A stretch of DNA of 64,000 nucleotides from Bythopirellula sp041737835 (GCA_041737835.1 JBGSQY010000021.1), one strand, 5' to 3'. Positions 1-8,707 are shown, counted from the stretch's first letter. Notes: a model not told the origin generated them from the letters alone. Numbers and translations: made by a program.

Positions 1-98
1 TCGAAATCTTTTACAATCGTCAGCGGCTCCACCAGTCGCTCGACTACAAAACCCCAGAACAATTCGAAGCCGAAAACGCCCCGGCATTAGCGGCGTAG
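1..98 (+). CDS. IS3-family transposase OrfB, 3' end only
   Basis: The frame beginning at base 3 reads without a stop to TAG at 96-98 and gives 31 residues. They contain RQRLHQSLDYKTPEQFE, the usual end of the DDE integrase core of IS3-family OrfB proteins (seen: the H-x-x-L-x-Y-x-T-P pattern). The rest of the gene, with the catalytic residues, lies left of the window. The right inverted repeat of the element should follow within some tens of bases, which would place it inside the 3' end of the opposing gene at 87-725. Family assignment rests on this short motif. Confidence 0.75.
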   Translation, partial: EIFYNRQRLHQSLDYKTPEQFEAENAPALAA

Positions 99-725
99 AA
101 AAACTGGCCCGCCGCTGTCCGAAAGTCCTGGGCTATCGCACCTATCAAAAGGTGTGTAATCGCGGCCAGGCTGTGGCAATTCAATAGGAGAAAAATCCGT
201 CCCAACAGGCATACCAACGCTTTCAGTAGCTAGGCCAGCACTTTGTAAAGACTGTTCGTATTCTTTTTGCAATTCTTGGCCGGACTTAGTTCTTTCCGTT
301 TTAGTTACAACTTCCCCGGCAGTTCTTTTCTCTTCTAAAGTGCTGAATATTTTGAAGGCCGCGTTATATTCCTCAGTCAAGCCGTTAATCTTACTGGTAA
401 TTGTGTCAACATCTTTGTGTTGAGGTGCGTTTTGCTTATTTGCCTGTACCAGTTGCGCCAAGTGTTCTTGATCAGCTTGACTCAACTTAGCAACAGGTAC
501 TGAAACAATTTTTCCATTTGAGAGCTTTAGCCTTGCTTGGCCGTCTTTGTGCTCAATTAGGATTGCCGTAATCTTGTGTTTGCCAGTATTGTCAGTCCAT
601 TCGCGTAGTTCGTTTGCCGCTACAGTATCGGAACAAGAAAAATATAAAAGGAAGAATACGGCAAAATTCAAAAGCAGCGTTGAGCAATAGTGTTTAGTAA
701 GGAATGGTTCCAAGCGTAAATTCAT
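87..725 (-). CDS. Secreted SHD1-domain protein, C terminus probably altered by IS insertion
   Basis: 212 residues from the ATG at 725, chosen because AAGGG lies 8 nt upstream; a longer in-frame start exists at 743. A signal peptide covers about residues 1-37 (hydrophobic core LLLNFAVFFLLYF). Residues about 40-95 match the SHD1 (SLA1 homology 1) fold common in planctomycete secreted proteins: a W-x-D start, an alternating beta pattern, LKLSNGKIVSVPVAKLS, and a closing D-x-x-x-L. The rest is polar, with a predicted coiled segment around 115-150. SHD1 is a protein-interaction domain in eukaryotes; its bacterial role is unknown. The last ~20 residues run into the end of the IS3 element, so the natural C terminus is probably lost. 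Confidence 0.7.
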   Translation of the reverse strand: MNLRLEPFLTKHYCSTLLLNFAVFFLLYFSCSDTVAANELREWTDNTGKHKITAILIEHKDGQARLKLSNGKIVSVPVAKLSQADQEHLAQLVQANKQNAPQHKDVDTITSKINGLTEEYNAAFKIFSTLEEKRTAGEVVTKTERTKSGQELQKEYEQSLQSAGLATESVGMPVGTDFSPIELPQPGRDYTPFDRCDSPGLSDSGGPVFLRR

Positions 726-870
726 AACTATGGCCCTTGTCAAAACTTTTAGGATTGGTCCATCCTATTTTGGATCGACACTTCAGCGAGAGCAAGTACT
801 CTCTCCGGAGAGTATGCTTGGATGAGTGCCAATTAAACTTACATAGATTCAATACGAGATTCCCTAATCT

Positions 871-1248
871 CTATTGCAACCCATTCTTCGGCAGCGACCT
901 TAATCGATAAAACTCGACAAGCGCATATCCAACCCCGATGAGTCCTAACAGCCAGCCCACGGGGTAGGGGACCATCAACAGACCCCACCAAAGCGAGTGT
1001 CCGCTGCGGCCGCCGATGCCGCCGAGATCGCTCAGGATGATCATCGCCGCAACGCCGCAGACGACCGACGCCAAACCCCAGTAAAGAAACCTCCGATGTC
1101 GCGTTTGGCCCAAGTACGCACCTAGCGCGGCTGAAGCGATTCCAGCCAGAATGACGACGCAGCCTTCGAGTGGGTCGATGGCTCCTATGATCATGCTCAT
1201 CAGCCCGGCGATCACTAAAATCCTTGACCAAGCGTGTGACGTGTACAT
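871..1248 (-). CDS. Small integral membrane protein, unknown function
   Basis: 125 residues from the ATG at 1248, which has a strong GGGGGG Shine-Dalgarno 7 nt upstream; an earlier in-frame start at 1290 lacks one. Four hydrophobic stretches are visible: about 8-25, 30-45, 53-72 and 90-110. The C terminus is basic and short (FYRLRSLPKNGLQ). No family recognised. An overlapping 177-residue frame on the same strand is compositionally implausible and is not annotated. Neighbours give no functional hint. Confidence 0.6.
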   Translation of the reverse strand: MYTSHAWSRILVIAGLMSMIIGAIDPLEGCVVILAGIASAALGAYLGQTRHRRFLYWGLASVVCGVAAMIILSDLGGIGGRSGHSLWWGLLMVPYPVGWLLGLIGVGYALVEFYRLRSLPKNGLQ

Positions 1249-1388
1249 TTTCGTGCCCCCCAGTTGCATCGAGTAAACCATGCAACTCATTCAAAGGGCA
1301 AACGCTGTTCCTAGCGCACAAAGCCGAGAATTGAGCGACTTCTCTGGATGTGCCGTGCGAATTGGCACACACGGCAAATTCTCAGTTC

Positions 1389-1465
1389 GTAGGCCGGAAC
1401 GCGTTGTACGAGTTCCGGCAGCATTCTTCATTGCCGGAACTGCGCACGGCTTATTCGCGGCCTAC
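1389..1465. repeat. REP-like palindrome, TAGGCCGGAAC family (copy 1)
   Basis: Outer arms GTAGGCC (1389-1395) and GGCCTAC (1459-1465) and inner arms AGTTCCGGCA (1411-1420) and TGCCGGAACT (1432-1441) form a nested inverted repeat in the gap between the gene at 871 and sppA. The same outer and inner blocks recur at 26716-26801. It could act as a bidirectional transcription stop or a REP-type mobile element. Confidence 0.6.
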
Positions 1466-1485
1466 AACTATTTCACCTCTACCCG

Positions 1486-3396
1486 CTACTTTACCTCCAC
1501 CCAGAAGGGCATAAGCACCATCGCCGGATCCTGCATCAGCTCGCGCAATTGCAGGGCGTGAACCAACGGGGTCGCAATCTCGGGTATCAAAGAATTCAAG
1601 CCGCTGAGGATTTCGGTTTCACGTTCTTTGTCTAAGTCGGCACCGAACAGCTCTTCCAGCGGATTGACAGGCTCGGGCAGCACCAAGAGTTGATACTTCT
1701 TGTCGGGATCGAGCCCGCCGGCGACTTTGGCGGCGTGGAAGGCATCTTTGAGGCTGCCGACTTCGTCGATCAGCCCTTTCCGCTTGGCGATGCGGCCCGT
1801 GTAAACTTGTCCGCTGGCCAGCGATTCTAAGTCCTTGAGCTTCATCTTCCGCCCTTCAGCCGCTTTGGTCGTGAAGAGCCGGTAGACGTCCTGCATCATG
1901 TTCTCGACGACTTTGCGTTCTCCCTCGGAGAACTTCTCAGTGGCCGAAAAGATCGTGCTATTGTCGCCACGGCGAATCGCGTCGGTGGTAATACCGAGCT
2001 TGCTATACAGACCGTTCATTGCCAGCTTGCCGCCGACAACGCCGATCGAGCCGGTGATCGTGCCTGGCTCGGCATAAATTTTGTCGGCGCCCATTGCGAT
2101 GTAGTAGCCACCGCTGGCGGCGACGTCGCTCATGCTGGCGATGATGGGCTTGTCGATCTTCTGCGTGGCATGCCAAATCATGTCGCTCGCCAAGGCCGAA
2201 CCGCCGGGACTATTGATCCGTAGCACGATAGCCTTCACTTCGTCGTCTGCGGCTGCTTTGTGCAGGGCTTCGACAATGGTTTCCGAGCCCATCGCTTCGC
2301 CGCCGAAGCCGCTTTGGCTTTTGCCCGACATGATCGGACCGACCGCATAGACGAGTGCGATTTTAGGGCCCGTCACACCATCGCCGCTGGTGCTGGCGCC
2401 CAGGATCGATTGGAACAATTTCATCATGCCCATGGGGCCAGAAAAGTCGGTGTCGATTTCCTGCTTGCCGTAGTTGACGACATAAACCAGTTTGTCGGCC
2501 TTGTATTGTTTCGTGAGCTGTTCGCGAAATTCATCGAAGTATTCCACGCGGTCGATCAGCCCGGCCTTCTTCGCTTCGTTGGCGGTCAGCAAGCCTTGAT
2601 TGACGACTTTACGAACCTCTTCGATTTGCAGCTGTCGATCCGCGGCGATCGTGGTGAGCATTTGGTCAAATAAATCGTCAACCAATGCCGTGAGGTTTTT
2701 ACGGACCGGGTCGCTCATGTTACGGCGCATCAAGGGCTCGGCCGCGCCTTTGGAATCACCCACGTGCAGCATGTCGGCTTCGACACCGATTTTTTCGAGC
2801 AGGTCTTTGTAGTAAGCGATTTCCAGTTGCACGCCGGGAATCAAGATGATGCCGGCTTCGGGCATAATGATTTCGTCACAAGAACTCGCCAGGAGCAATT
2901 GCTCGCCGTCGGCGGATTCCATTTGCGCGTAGATCTTTTTGCCACCCTTACGAATGCGGTGAATCGAATCGCGAAGTTCGTTGAGTTTGCCGCGACTCAG
3001 GTTGGCATTGCCAAGTTCCAAGATGATGGCGTCGATGTTCTTGTCGTCAGCCGCTTTGTCGAGCCGGGCAATCATCTTGCGGAGGTCGATACCCAAGTCA
3101 CCAAAGAGCGACATTTGTCCTGGTGACTCCGGCAAGTCGCCTTCGATCTTGATTAGGGCCAGGCGAACTTTGGTCGGTTTCTGTTCGGGTTCCTTCTCCT
3201 TGGCGTCCTTCTCTTCGGAGTTCTTCGCGTCAGATTTTTTATCGGCTTTGTCGGTGTCCGCTTTTTTATCAGCCTTGTCAGCGGCTTCAGCTTTCGGCTT
3301 ATCTACGGTAGCCTCGGCGGCTGTGACGGGGTGGATGATGCTGCCAAGTGCTAGCAGCGTTGCAAGAAATGCCAACGAAAAAAAATTATGACGCAT
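1486..3396 (-). CDS. sppA: Signal peptide peptidase SppA, 67K type
   Basis: 636 residues from the ATG at 3396, preceded by AGAGGG; a longer frame to 3453 has no ribosome site. A signal peptide or anchor (about 5-28) is followed by a low-complexity Lys/Asp/Glu/Ala linker (about 30-75) and two S49 peptidase-like halves, as in the E. coli 67K form. The Ser/Lys dyad is visible: Lys216 in GDSKGAAEPL of the N half and Ser400 in NSPGGSALASD of the C half, with ASGGYYIAMGADKI and GSIGV following. The family degrades cleaved signal peptides in the membrane; here the charged linker suggests a spacer from the membrane. Divergent from the gene at 3720. Confidence 0.93.
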   Translation of the reverse strand: MRHNFFSLAFLATLLALGSIIHPVTAAEATVDKPKAEAADKADKKADTDKADKKSDAKNSEEKDAKEKEPEQKPTKVRLALIKIEGDLPESPGQMSLFGDLGIDLRKMIARLDKAADDKNIDAIILELGNANLSRGKLNELRDSIHRIRKGGKKIYAQMESADGEQLLLASSCDEIIMPEAGIILIPGVQLEIAYYKDLLEKIGVEADMLHVGDSKGAAEPLMRRNMSDPVRKNLTALVDDLFDQMLTTIAADRQLQIEEVRKVVNQGLLTANEAKKAGLIDRVEYFDEFREQLTKQYKADKLVYVVNYGKQEIDTDFSGPMGMMKLFQSILGASTSGDGVTGPKIALVYAVGPIMSGKSQSGFGGEAMGSETIVEALHKAAADDEVKAIVLRINSPGGSALASDMIWHATQKIDKPIIASMSDVAASGGYYIAMGADKIYAEPGTITGSIGVVGGKLAMNGLYSKLGITTDAIRRGDNSTIFSATEKFSEGERKVVENMMQDVYRLFTTKAAEGRKMKLKDLESLASGQVYTGRIAKRKGLIDEVGSLKDAFHAAKVAGGLDPDKKYQLLVLPEPVNPLEELFGADLDKERETEILSGLNSLIPEIATPLVHALQLRELMQDPAMVLMPFWVEVK

Positions 3397-3719
3397 GGGT
3401 TTTCCCTCTTTGATAACCAACTCGGCGAGAATGCCGTAGCGAAGTCTGTTCAACGATTTAATTTATAAGCGGGGCCGCTCCCCGCGACCACACAAAGATT
3501 ATACGGCGGAATGCAGGGTTGTTCGCCGGGGGCTAGCACATCTTGTGAGGAAAACCGCTTAGTGGCGGAAAAACCGTCCGATTTCGCCGTTTCTGCGACA
3601 GGAAATGGCTGAGGATCGCCCTGGATGGCAGCGGCCAGATTTGCTATTTTCCCCGCCCCTGAATGCCATTACCGGCATCCCGCAAGAGTGTTTCTCGCCT
3701 TCCGAGGAGTCTGCGATCC
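3397..3719. other. Divergent intergenic region between sppA and the 3720 gene
   Basis: A GC-rich 6-bp hairpin, GCGGGG (3469-3474) with CCCCGC (3480-3485), lies about 75 nt upstream of sppA and could affect its leader. Promoters for both genes should be here but no convincing -35/-10 pair was identified. Confidence 0.4.
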
Positions 3720-4916
3720 ATGCGATACACGCAATTTGTTTTAGCGCTGACCTTAACAATTTTCTCCACTTCACTGGCCCCGGCTGCCCCCAAGGTCTGG
3801 GAGCAACTCGTGCCGCGCAAAGCAGTCCCAGCGGATCCCAACCAGCAATACAATTTGAGCGACACCAACGGACCATGGCTGGTGATGGCGACTTCGTTCT
3901 CCGGCGACGAAGGCGAGGCTCAAGCGCGTGAATTGGTGCTGGAACTGCGAAGTAAGTTCCGACTGCCGGCCTATTACTACGGCATGACTTTCGAGATGGA
4001 GGGAGGCAATCCTGGACGAGGCATCGATGAGCACGGCGCGCCGATCAAGAAGCGCTATAACCGGGGTAACATCGTTGTCGAGCATGCCGTCATGGTTGGT
4101 GAGTTTCCGACGATTGACGATGCTGAAGCCCAAAAACTGCTTAAGCAAATCAAAGAAATCACTCCCGAAACCTTGAAGATTGAACAAGGCGAAGAGAACA
4201 CACAAAGTTTGGCAGGGATTCGTCAATTTCAAAATATGGTGCGGGAACAAATCAATCCCAAAGAGAAACGCGGTCCGATGGGGCACGCCTTTTTGACGCG
4301 GAACCCAATTCTGCCTAAGGAATACTTTGTGCCTCAAGGTGTCGACAATGAAGTCGCCAAATGGAATGAGGGCTTGGAGTATTCGTTGATGAAATGCCCA
4401 GGCAAGTATTCAATCCGTGTGGCGACGTTCCGTGGTCGGATTATGTTTCAAACCGGCGAAGATGAGCAGACAAATAATAAGACTCGGGCTGCGAAAGAAA
4501 AAGACCCTCTCGTTGAAGCCGCGAAGAATGCCCACCTCTTAGCCGCCGCGCTACGTGAAAAAGGTTGGGAAGCCTATGAATTCCACGACCGTCACGAAAG
4601 CTATGTAACGGTCGGTTCATTCGACGATGGGCAACAGTTTGAAGATGGCAGTGTTGCTCTGGCTGGCTCGGAAGCTCAGACGATTGTGAACACCTTCGGT
4701 GCCGCGACCCCCAATAATATTTTCGAGAAGCCCGCCGCCCAAGATCAGCAATTGGAAGAGCTGCAAAAACAACGCTTTAGCAATCTGTTCTCTCAACATG
4801 GTCAAACATTTGCCGGCTTGCACCCTAAGCGATTCGTCGGCTTGCCATTCGATATTATCCCCGAGCCGGTTTACGTGCCGAAGAAGTCGATCAGTTCGAC
4901 TTACGCGAGAAACTAG
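3720..4916 (+). CDS. Secreted protein with two SPOR-like regions
   Basis: 398 residues from the ATG at 3720, which follows GAGGAG; a longer frame from 3663 is not supported. A signal peptide ends near APA-AP (about residue 22). Two segments look like SPOR-type folds: about 45-85 (PWLVMATSF, then a helix rich in AREL, then LPAYYYG) and about 245-330 (YSIRVATFRG, helix HLLAAALREKGW, then SYVTVGSFDD). SPOR domains bind denuded peptidoglycan at division sites; whether this protein does so is inference. The C terminus is Pro-rich with hydrophobic residues (IIPEPVYVP). No catalytic motif seen. Confidence 0.7.
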   Translation: MRYTQFVLALTLTIFSTSLAPAAPKVWEQLVPRKAVPADPNQQYNLSDTNGPWLVMATSFSGDEGEAQARELVLELRSKFRLPAYYYGMTFEMEGGNPGRGIDEHGAPIKKRYNRGNIVVEHAVMVGEFPTIDDAEAQKLLKQIKEITPETLKIEQGEENTQSLAGIRQFQNMVREQINPKEKRGPMGHAFLTRNPILPKEYFVPQGVDNEVAKWNEGLEYSLMKCPGKYSIRVATFRGRIMFQTGEDEQTNNKTRAAKEKDPLVEAAKNAHLLAAALREKGWEAYEFHDRHESYVTVGSFDDGQQFEDGSVALAGSEAQTIVNTFGAATPNNIFEKPAAQDQQLEELQKQRFSNLFSQHGQTFAGLHPKRFVGLPFDIIPEPVYVPKKSISSTYARN

Positions 4917-5058
4917 GACTGATACTTGAGCCGCAAGGCGCTAGCCGCGGGTTCTGAGAATTCATATTTCGCCGCATCGAACAACCCCAAGCTAGCGCGT
5001 TTGGGCTCAGAGTTTTGGCGGCTGGCGACTTGGCGGCCGACTCGTTATAACGCGAAGC

Positions 5059-5679
5059 ATGAACAATGCTGCGCACCAACTTGTCATCGGCACGTCGAAC
5101 GCCCATAAAGCCCAAGAACTGGCGGAACTGCTCGAGCCCTACGGTTTTGAGATCCGCACGCTCAAGGATTTTGCGAATCCGCTCGACGTGGAGGAGAGCG
5201 GCGATTCTTTCGCGGCCAACGCGCGGCTCAAAGCCTCTCTTCAAGCGCAGCATCTCAACCAATGGGTTTTGGCCGACGACAGTGGCCTCGAAGTCGATGC
5301 GCTCAGTGGTGCCCCCGGGATTTATTCGGCCCGCTATGCCGGCACGGGGATCGATGCTGATAACAACGCCAAGCTGTTAGTGGAACTGGCTGATGTCCCC
5401 TGGGAAAAGCGGGGGGCCCGTTACTACTGCCACGTGGCATTGGCCGATCCCGCGGGGACGATCCGCGCTGAGAGTGGCGGCGAATGCCGCGGAGTGATTC
5501 GCACGACGGCCTCGGGCAGCAACGGATTTGGTTACGACCCCCTTTTTGAGATTCGCGAATACCACCAAACGTTTGGTGATCTCGGCCCACACATAAAAGC
5601 GGCACTTAGCCACCGCGCCCGCGCAATGCGGACGATCTTGCCGCAGATGTTGGCGTTGGTTGCCAATGGCGAGTGGTAG
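5059..5679 (+). CDS. rdgB: XTP/dITP diphosphatase (RdgB/HAM1)
   Basis: 206 residues, the normal family length. Hydrolyses XTP, ITP and dITP to monophosphates plus pyrophosphate, cleansing the nucleotide pool in the cytoplasm. Motifs in order: GTSNAHKAQEL at the N terminus (nucleotide-binding SxNxxK), ADDSGLEVDAL (metal-binding acidic motif), GSNGFGYDPLF, and a C-terminal SHRARA. ATG start at 5059; no strong ribosome site. It follows the 3720 gene by 142 bp on the same strand. Confidence 0.95.
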   Translation: MNNAAHQLVIGTSNAHKAQELAELLEPYGFEIRTLKDFANPLDVEESGDSFAANARLKASLQAQHLNQWVLADDSGLEVDALSGAPGIYSARYAGTGIDADNNAKLLVELADVPWEKRGARYYCHVALADPAGTIRAESGGECRGVIRTTASGSNGFGYDPLFEIREYHQTFGDLGPHIKAALSHRARAMRTILPQMLALVANGEW

Positions 5680-5737
5680 CCGGTATTTTTATCCCCCTAC
5701 CGGTACTCGGGGAGGGGCTAGGGGAGGGCAGCAAGAA

Positions 5738-5773
5738 GGCAACCACGAATCAAACGGATAGCACGAATAAGAG
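5738..5773. repeat. Short dispersed repeat, GGCAACCACGAAT type (copy 1)
   Basis: About 31 of 36 bases match 27181-27215, which lies in another intergenic region in the same orientation. Seen directly; function unknown. Confidence 0.55.
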
Positions 5774-5802
5774 TAAGGGGCCATGTGCCCAGTCCTGTGG
5801 CT

Positions 5803-5817
5803 GACCTCTGTGAGGTC
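5803..5817. repeat. Short palindrome GACCTC-TGT-GAGGTC
   Basis: A 6-bp inverted repeat with 3-nt loop in a rdgB-downstream gap. A close relative with 8-bp arms lies at 8708-8726 beside a dispersed repeat, so this appears to be a recurrent intergenic element. Confidence 0.5.
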
Positions 5818-5887
5818 GGATCCGTAACGGTGGCTTCCAGCCGCTGAGTCTTCGTAATTCTCGAAAAGAGACCCATTCTCGAAAAGA

Positions 5888-6235
5888 CTATTTCTCTCTC
5901 GTCCCGCGACATCCGGGAAATCGGCTACAACACCAGAATTGCGAACCGGCATTCGCGCCCGTCTTGGCCGTGCTTAAGACCATCGGCGAATGGCATTTTG
6001 GGCAGGTAACAGCGCTCGCCTCTTCGGGTAGCAATGGGGGCGAATCAATCTCCCTCCCGGTGCTTTGAGAGGAACTAGGGGAGATTTGTCTGGTATCGAG
6101 TGAGGGCTCTTTCGATTTATCCAGTGTGCGGACCGCTTTCTTTACCAACGCTACGAACCTACCGCCGTGGCGAAAGTATACACGACCGAACGGGATGATC
6201 GAAGCGGTGTGTGGACTTAATAGCCGGATCGCCAC
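5888..6235 (-). CDS. Short protein with topoisomerase-type C4 zinc finger, probable gene remnant
   Basis: 115 residues from a GTG at 6235. The last ~40 residues hold a zf-C4_Topoisom-like motif: CPKCHSPMVL, then QFWCCSRFPGCRG, giving the expected C-x2-C and C-x-n-C ligands. Such fingers close topoisomerase I and various nuclease-related proteins, where they bind DNA. The first ~70 residues (basic, then Ser/Pro-rich) resemble no family recognised here and no ribosome site precedes the start, so this may be the decayed tail of a larger gene. It stands alone in a gap with other repeats. Confidence 0.45.
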   Translation of the reverse strand: MAIRLLSPHTASIIPFGRVYFRHGGRFVALVKKAVRTLDKSKEPSLDTRQISPSSSQSTGREIDSPPLLPEEASAVTCPKCHSPMVLSTAKTGANAGSQFWCCSRFPGCRGTREK

Positions 6236-6377
6236 GCGATCCTAGAAGGTTTAATTGTTTTTACTCACTGGTACAAACCCCATCATCTGCTAACGCTAAT
6301 GAATTTGAAGACACCCCATTGAGAAGATAGAAGGGTAAATATTTTAGTGCGATGGGAAGAGCTGGCAGCTGAATAGC

Positions 6378-6406
6378 TTGACCGCAGTGAAATTTCTAGT
6401 TATATT
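6378..6406 (+). promoter_or_regulatory. Sigma70-type promoter for the 6571 gene
   Basis: TTGACC at 6378-6383 and TATATT at 6401-6406 are separated by exactly 17 nt, near the bacterial consensus. Transcription would start near 6413 and read through the hairpin at 6451-6499 before the gene at 6571. Confidence 0.6.
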
Positions 6407-6450
6407 GCAAAAAAATTCTGAAAGAAAGTCGCTACTGCTGCCATTAACAT

Positions 6451-6499
6451 AAACGGCCAATACCATGCAAACCTTTGCGTTGGTGTTAGCCGTTTTTTT
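6451..6499 (+). terminator. Intrinsic-terminator-like hairpin in the leader (attenuator candidate)
   Basis: Arms 6451-6465 and 6481-6495 pair over 15 positions with one mismatch and one wobble; the loop itself adds GCAAA (6467-6471) with TTTGC (6474-6478). A run of T closes it (6493-6499). It lies between the promoter at 6378-6406 and the start codon at 6571, so it would terminate the gene's own transcript unless relieved. Confidence 0.6.
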
Positions 6500-6570
6500 G
6501 TTTGGTGGATGAAATATATCTATTGTTCCTAAGTGCTTTTGCTTTCAGGACCATGCAATTGGAATCTATC

Positions 6571-8268
6571 ATGACTCGTATGCAATCGATGCTTTGGTCA
6601 TCAAATTCCTTGATGAGTGTGATCATCGTTTCGTTACTATTAACAACGAAATCCGCGCATGCTGTCGAAGTATTTCCGATTGCTGTTTCTGACTGGCAAG
6701 TGGCCGACAGCATACTTCCCGATGGAACATTGGGAATATTACGTGATTTTAGTCTGGACTCGCACTTGAGTGGTGTAGGTGGCCGCCATATTAACGTGAA
6801 TGATAGTGGGCAGGTTCTGTTTACTACACACTTTCCCACATACAGTTCACTGAATCCAAGTGGAGCAAGCTGGATGTGGGAAGGCGGTGTGTTAAGCAGG
6901 CTCGCGGCGACCTCCGATGCGGTGTCGTCCAGCCCGTATTCGGCTATTCAATTTGGACGACTAGGTGGCGGGATACTAAATGAAATGGGAGATGTCGTCA
7001 TTGGAGGGACTACCAACGAAACGTCTCAGCGACGTTTTCTGAAGAGCTTGAACGGTAGCTTCGAGGTCAAGGAATTTGATAGCGCCCCGAATACCTCTGC
7101 GGGAACAATTTTCGGAGTCAATAGCCAATACTTCTCTTACAATAATCCCGGTACTGCCTTGTTCACTGGTGCCGATTTCAACGATCAAGGGGAGAGCGCT
7201 TTCTTCGCATTACTGGATGGTCCGGATGTGAACGTTGGCAATGATGAATCGCTTTGGTCAACAGCGGGTGGTTCACTTCATCTTATCGCGCGCGAAGGGC
7301 AGGCTACGCCCGAGTTCGGCCCTCAGGCTACCTTAGGGCGGGAGTTTGCACCATTCGGAACGATGTTAGACGCTTTTGACGCTCGTATAATAGGACTCAA
7401 CAACAAAGGCCAAAGCTGGTTTTCACTCCCAGTTCTTAACGGGAGTGTTCAATCTGCAACGTTTGTGTCTCAAGCTAACGGAACTCTAGAGCCTCTCATC
7501 TTTGATGGCGCTTCCGCCGGTCCAGGATTGGAGTTCGCTGGCTCGGCTTGGTTTGGCGAATTTTCAATAGGAGAGGAAGGAGAAGCACTCTTTTATGCTC
7601 CTTACCGACAAGGTAACTCGCCATCTGAAACTGGCCTTTGGCATTACAATGGCAACGATTTTAAGCTTGTCGTTCAATCGGGTGCCCAAGTACCAGGCCT
7701 GGGCCCTGATACGATTTTCTCTCCCAATCCCAATCTCCTTGTGACCGCACCTAATGCAGATGGACAGTTTGCCTTTTCGATTCCATTAAAAATTGGCAGC
7801 TCGTTTGGCAGTAGTGTTTGGCGAGGTACCCCTGACGATATCGAAATGTTGCTCCTTTCTGGAAGTCCTGCTCCAGGAATCGACGGCGGTGCTACCTTCG
7901 CAAGTTTTGATGACCCCGCTCTCATTAATGAGCGAGGCCAAATTGTTGTGCATGCAAGTTACCGTACTTTAACAGACCCATCTACTATCAAACAGGGTTA
8001 CTGGCTGGTCGATCTAGATGGACAAGCAAAGCTAATTGCCACGGAGGGATCATTAATCGCTCTTAGTCAGGGAGATTCACGCACGATCAGACAATATGGA
8101 ATTCAGTACATAGCGCCCCAATATCTCAGCAATTCTATGTTTGTGTTTCACGCGGTATTTGAAGATGGCACTACAGCACTTCTGGGTGTTTCGCTAATTC
8201 CCGAGCCTACTTCCATCATGCTCGCCACAAGCTCGTTACTTGCATTCGCTTTACGGCGTCATCGATAG
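6571..8268 (+). CDS. Secreted NxxG-repeat protein with PEP-CTERM tail
   Basis: 565 residues from the ATG at 6571 (TTGGAA upstream); ATG at 6580 is an alternative. A signal peptide ends near SAHA-VE (about residue 33). The body has about seven copies of a short N-x-x-G-x-x-x-F motif: INVNDSGQVLF, LNEMGDVVI, FNDQGESAFF, LNNKGQSWF, IGEEGEALFY, PNADGQFAF, INERGQIVV. This spacing suggests a beta-propeller-like secreted domain. The tail IPEPTSIMLATSSLLAFALRR is a PEP-CTERM sorting signal: PEP, a membrane helix, then Arg. Such proteins are processed by an exosortase/archaeosortase-type system, not found in this window. Function unknown. Confidence 0.8.
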   Translation: MTRMQSMLWSSNSLMSVIIVSLLLTTKSAHAVEVFPIAVSDWQVADSILPDGTLGILRDFSLDSHLSGVGGRHINVNDSGQVLFTTHFPTYSSLNPSGASWMWEGGVLSRLAATSDAVSSSPYSAIQFGRLGGGILNEMGDVVIGGTTNETSQRRFLKSLNGSFEVKEFDSAPNTSAGTIFGVNSQYFSYNNPGTALFTGADFNDQGESAFFALLDGPDVNVGNDESLWSTAGGSLHLIAREGQATPEFGPQATLGREFAPFGTMLDAFDARIIGLNNKGQSWFSLPVLNGSVQSATFVSQANGTLEPLIFDGASAGPGLEFAGSAWFGEFSIGEEGEALFYAPYRQGNSPSETGLWHYNGNDFKLVVQSGAQVPGLGPDTIFSPNPNLLVTAPNADGQFAFSIPLKIGSSFGSSVWRGTPDDIEMLLLSGSPAPGIDGGATFASFDDPALINERGQIVVHASYRTLTDPSTIKQGYWLVDLDGQAKLIATEGSLIALSQGDSRTIRQYGIQYIAPQYLSNSMFVFHAVFEDGTTALLGVSLIPEPTSIMLATSSLLAFALRRHR

Positions 8269-8307
8269 CATCACGCCGACATGTGGATCATCGGATAGTC
8301 GATCGCC

Positions 8308-8342
8308 GGATGCCACTGCTGGACAATCCAGCAGTGGCATCC
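8308..8342 (+). terminator. Strong hairpin downstream of the PEP-CTERM gene
   Basis: A perfect 16-bp inverted repeat (8308-8323 and 8327-8342) with the loop CAA, 40 nt after the stop at 8268. The T tract after it is weak (TTGATTT), so it may act as mRNA 3' end stabiliser or terminator. Confidence 0.7.
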
Positions 8343-8381
8343 TTGATTTCCTCTGTGCCCTCTCTGGCCTAATCACTTCCC

Positions 8382-8702
8382 CCCCGGCCAAAAATTGTTG
8401 TGGCGAAGTGCTTCGCAATCGCGATAATGGGGCTCGCCCATTGTGAGGCATGTTCTTTGAAAACTGAAACCATGGGACGTACTTTTGGAACGCGCTCGAT
8501 GTACGTTTTGACCAAAAGTCGACTCGTTTTGGCACGTGCGAATTTCGCAAGGGCTTGAACTTTCAGCACTTGCGATATGGCCAAGTGACAAAACCCAAGA
8601 CTTTCGGCGAGAAAGTTGGGACCCCAGCGCTCTCGCGAAAAATCGAGCTTTGCGTGCTCGGGGAACTGCAAACCAAGCAAAGCTGGCCAACCTGGCAAAG
8701 CA
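8382..8702 (+). repeat. Dispersed ~320-bp non-coding repeat, copy A
   Basis: Aligns by eye over its whole length with the reverse complement of 26815-27137, at roughly 80-85% identity over the first 260 bases. Shared blocks include AATTGTTGTGGCGAAG, CCAAAAGTCGACTCGTTTTG, CAAGTGACAAAACCCAAGA and GTTGGGACCCCAGCGCTC. Conservation extends across stop codons, so the unit is kept as DNA or RNA and not as a protein. No transposase inside. Confidence 0.8.
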
Positions 8703-8707
8703 GAAAT

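Noticed and set aside
839..1372. 177-residue minus-strand frame
   Set aside because: Overlaps the membrane-protein gene at 871-1248 in another frame and is Arg/His-rich with no ribosome site or family.
8500..8700. Conserved peptide reading (VRFDQKSTRFGTC... type) shared by repeat copies A and B
   Set aside because: DNA identity is equally high outside the frame and across stops, and copy A has no start codon, so it is not treated as a gene.
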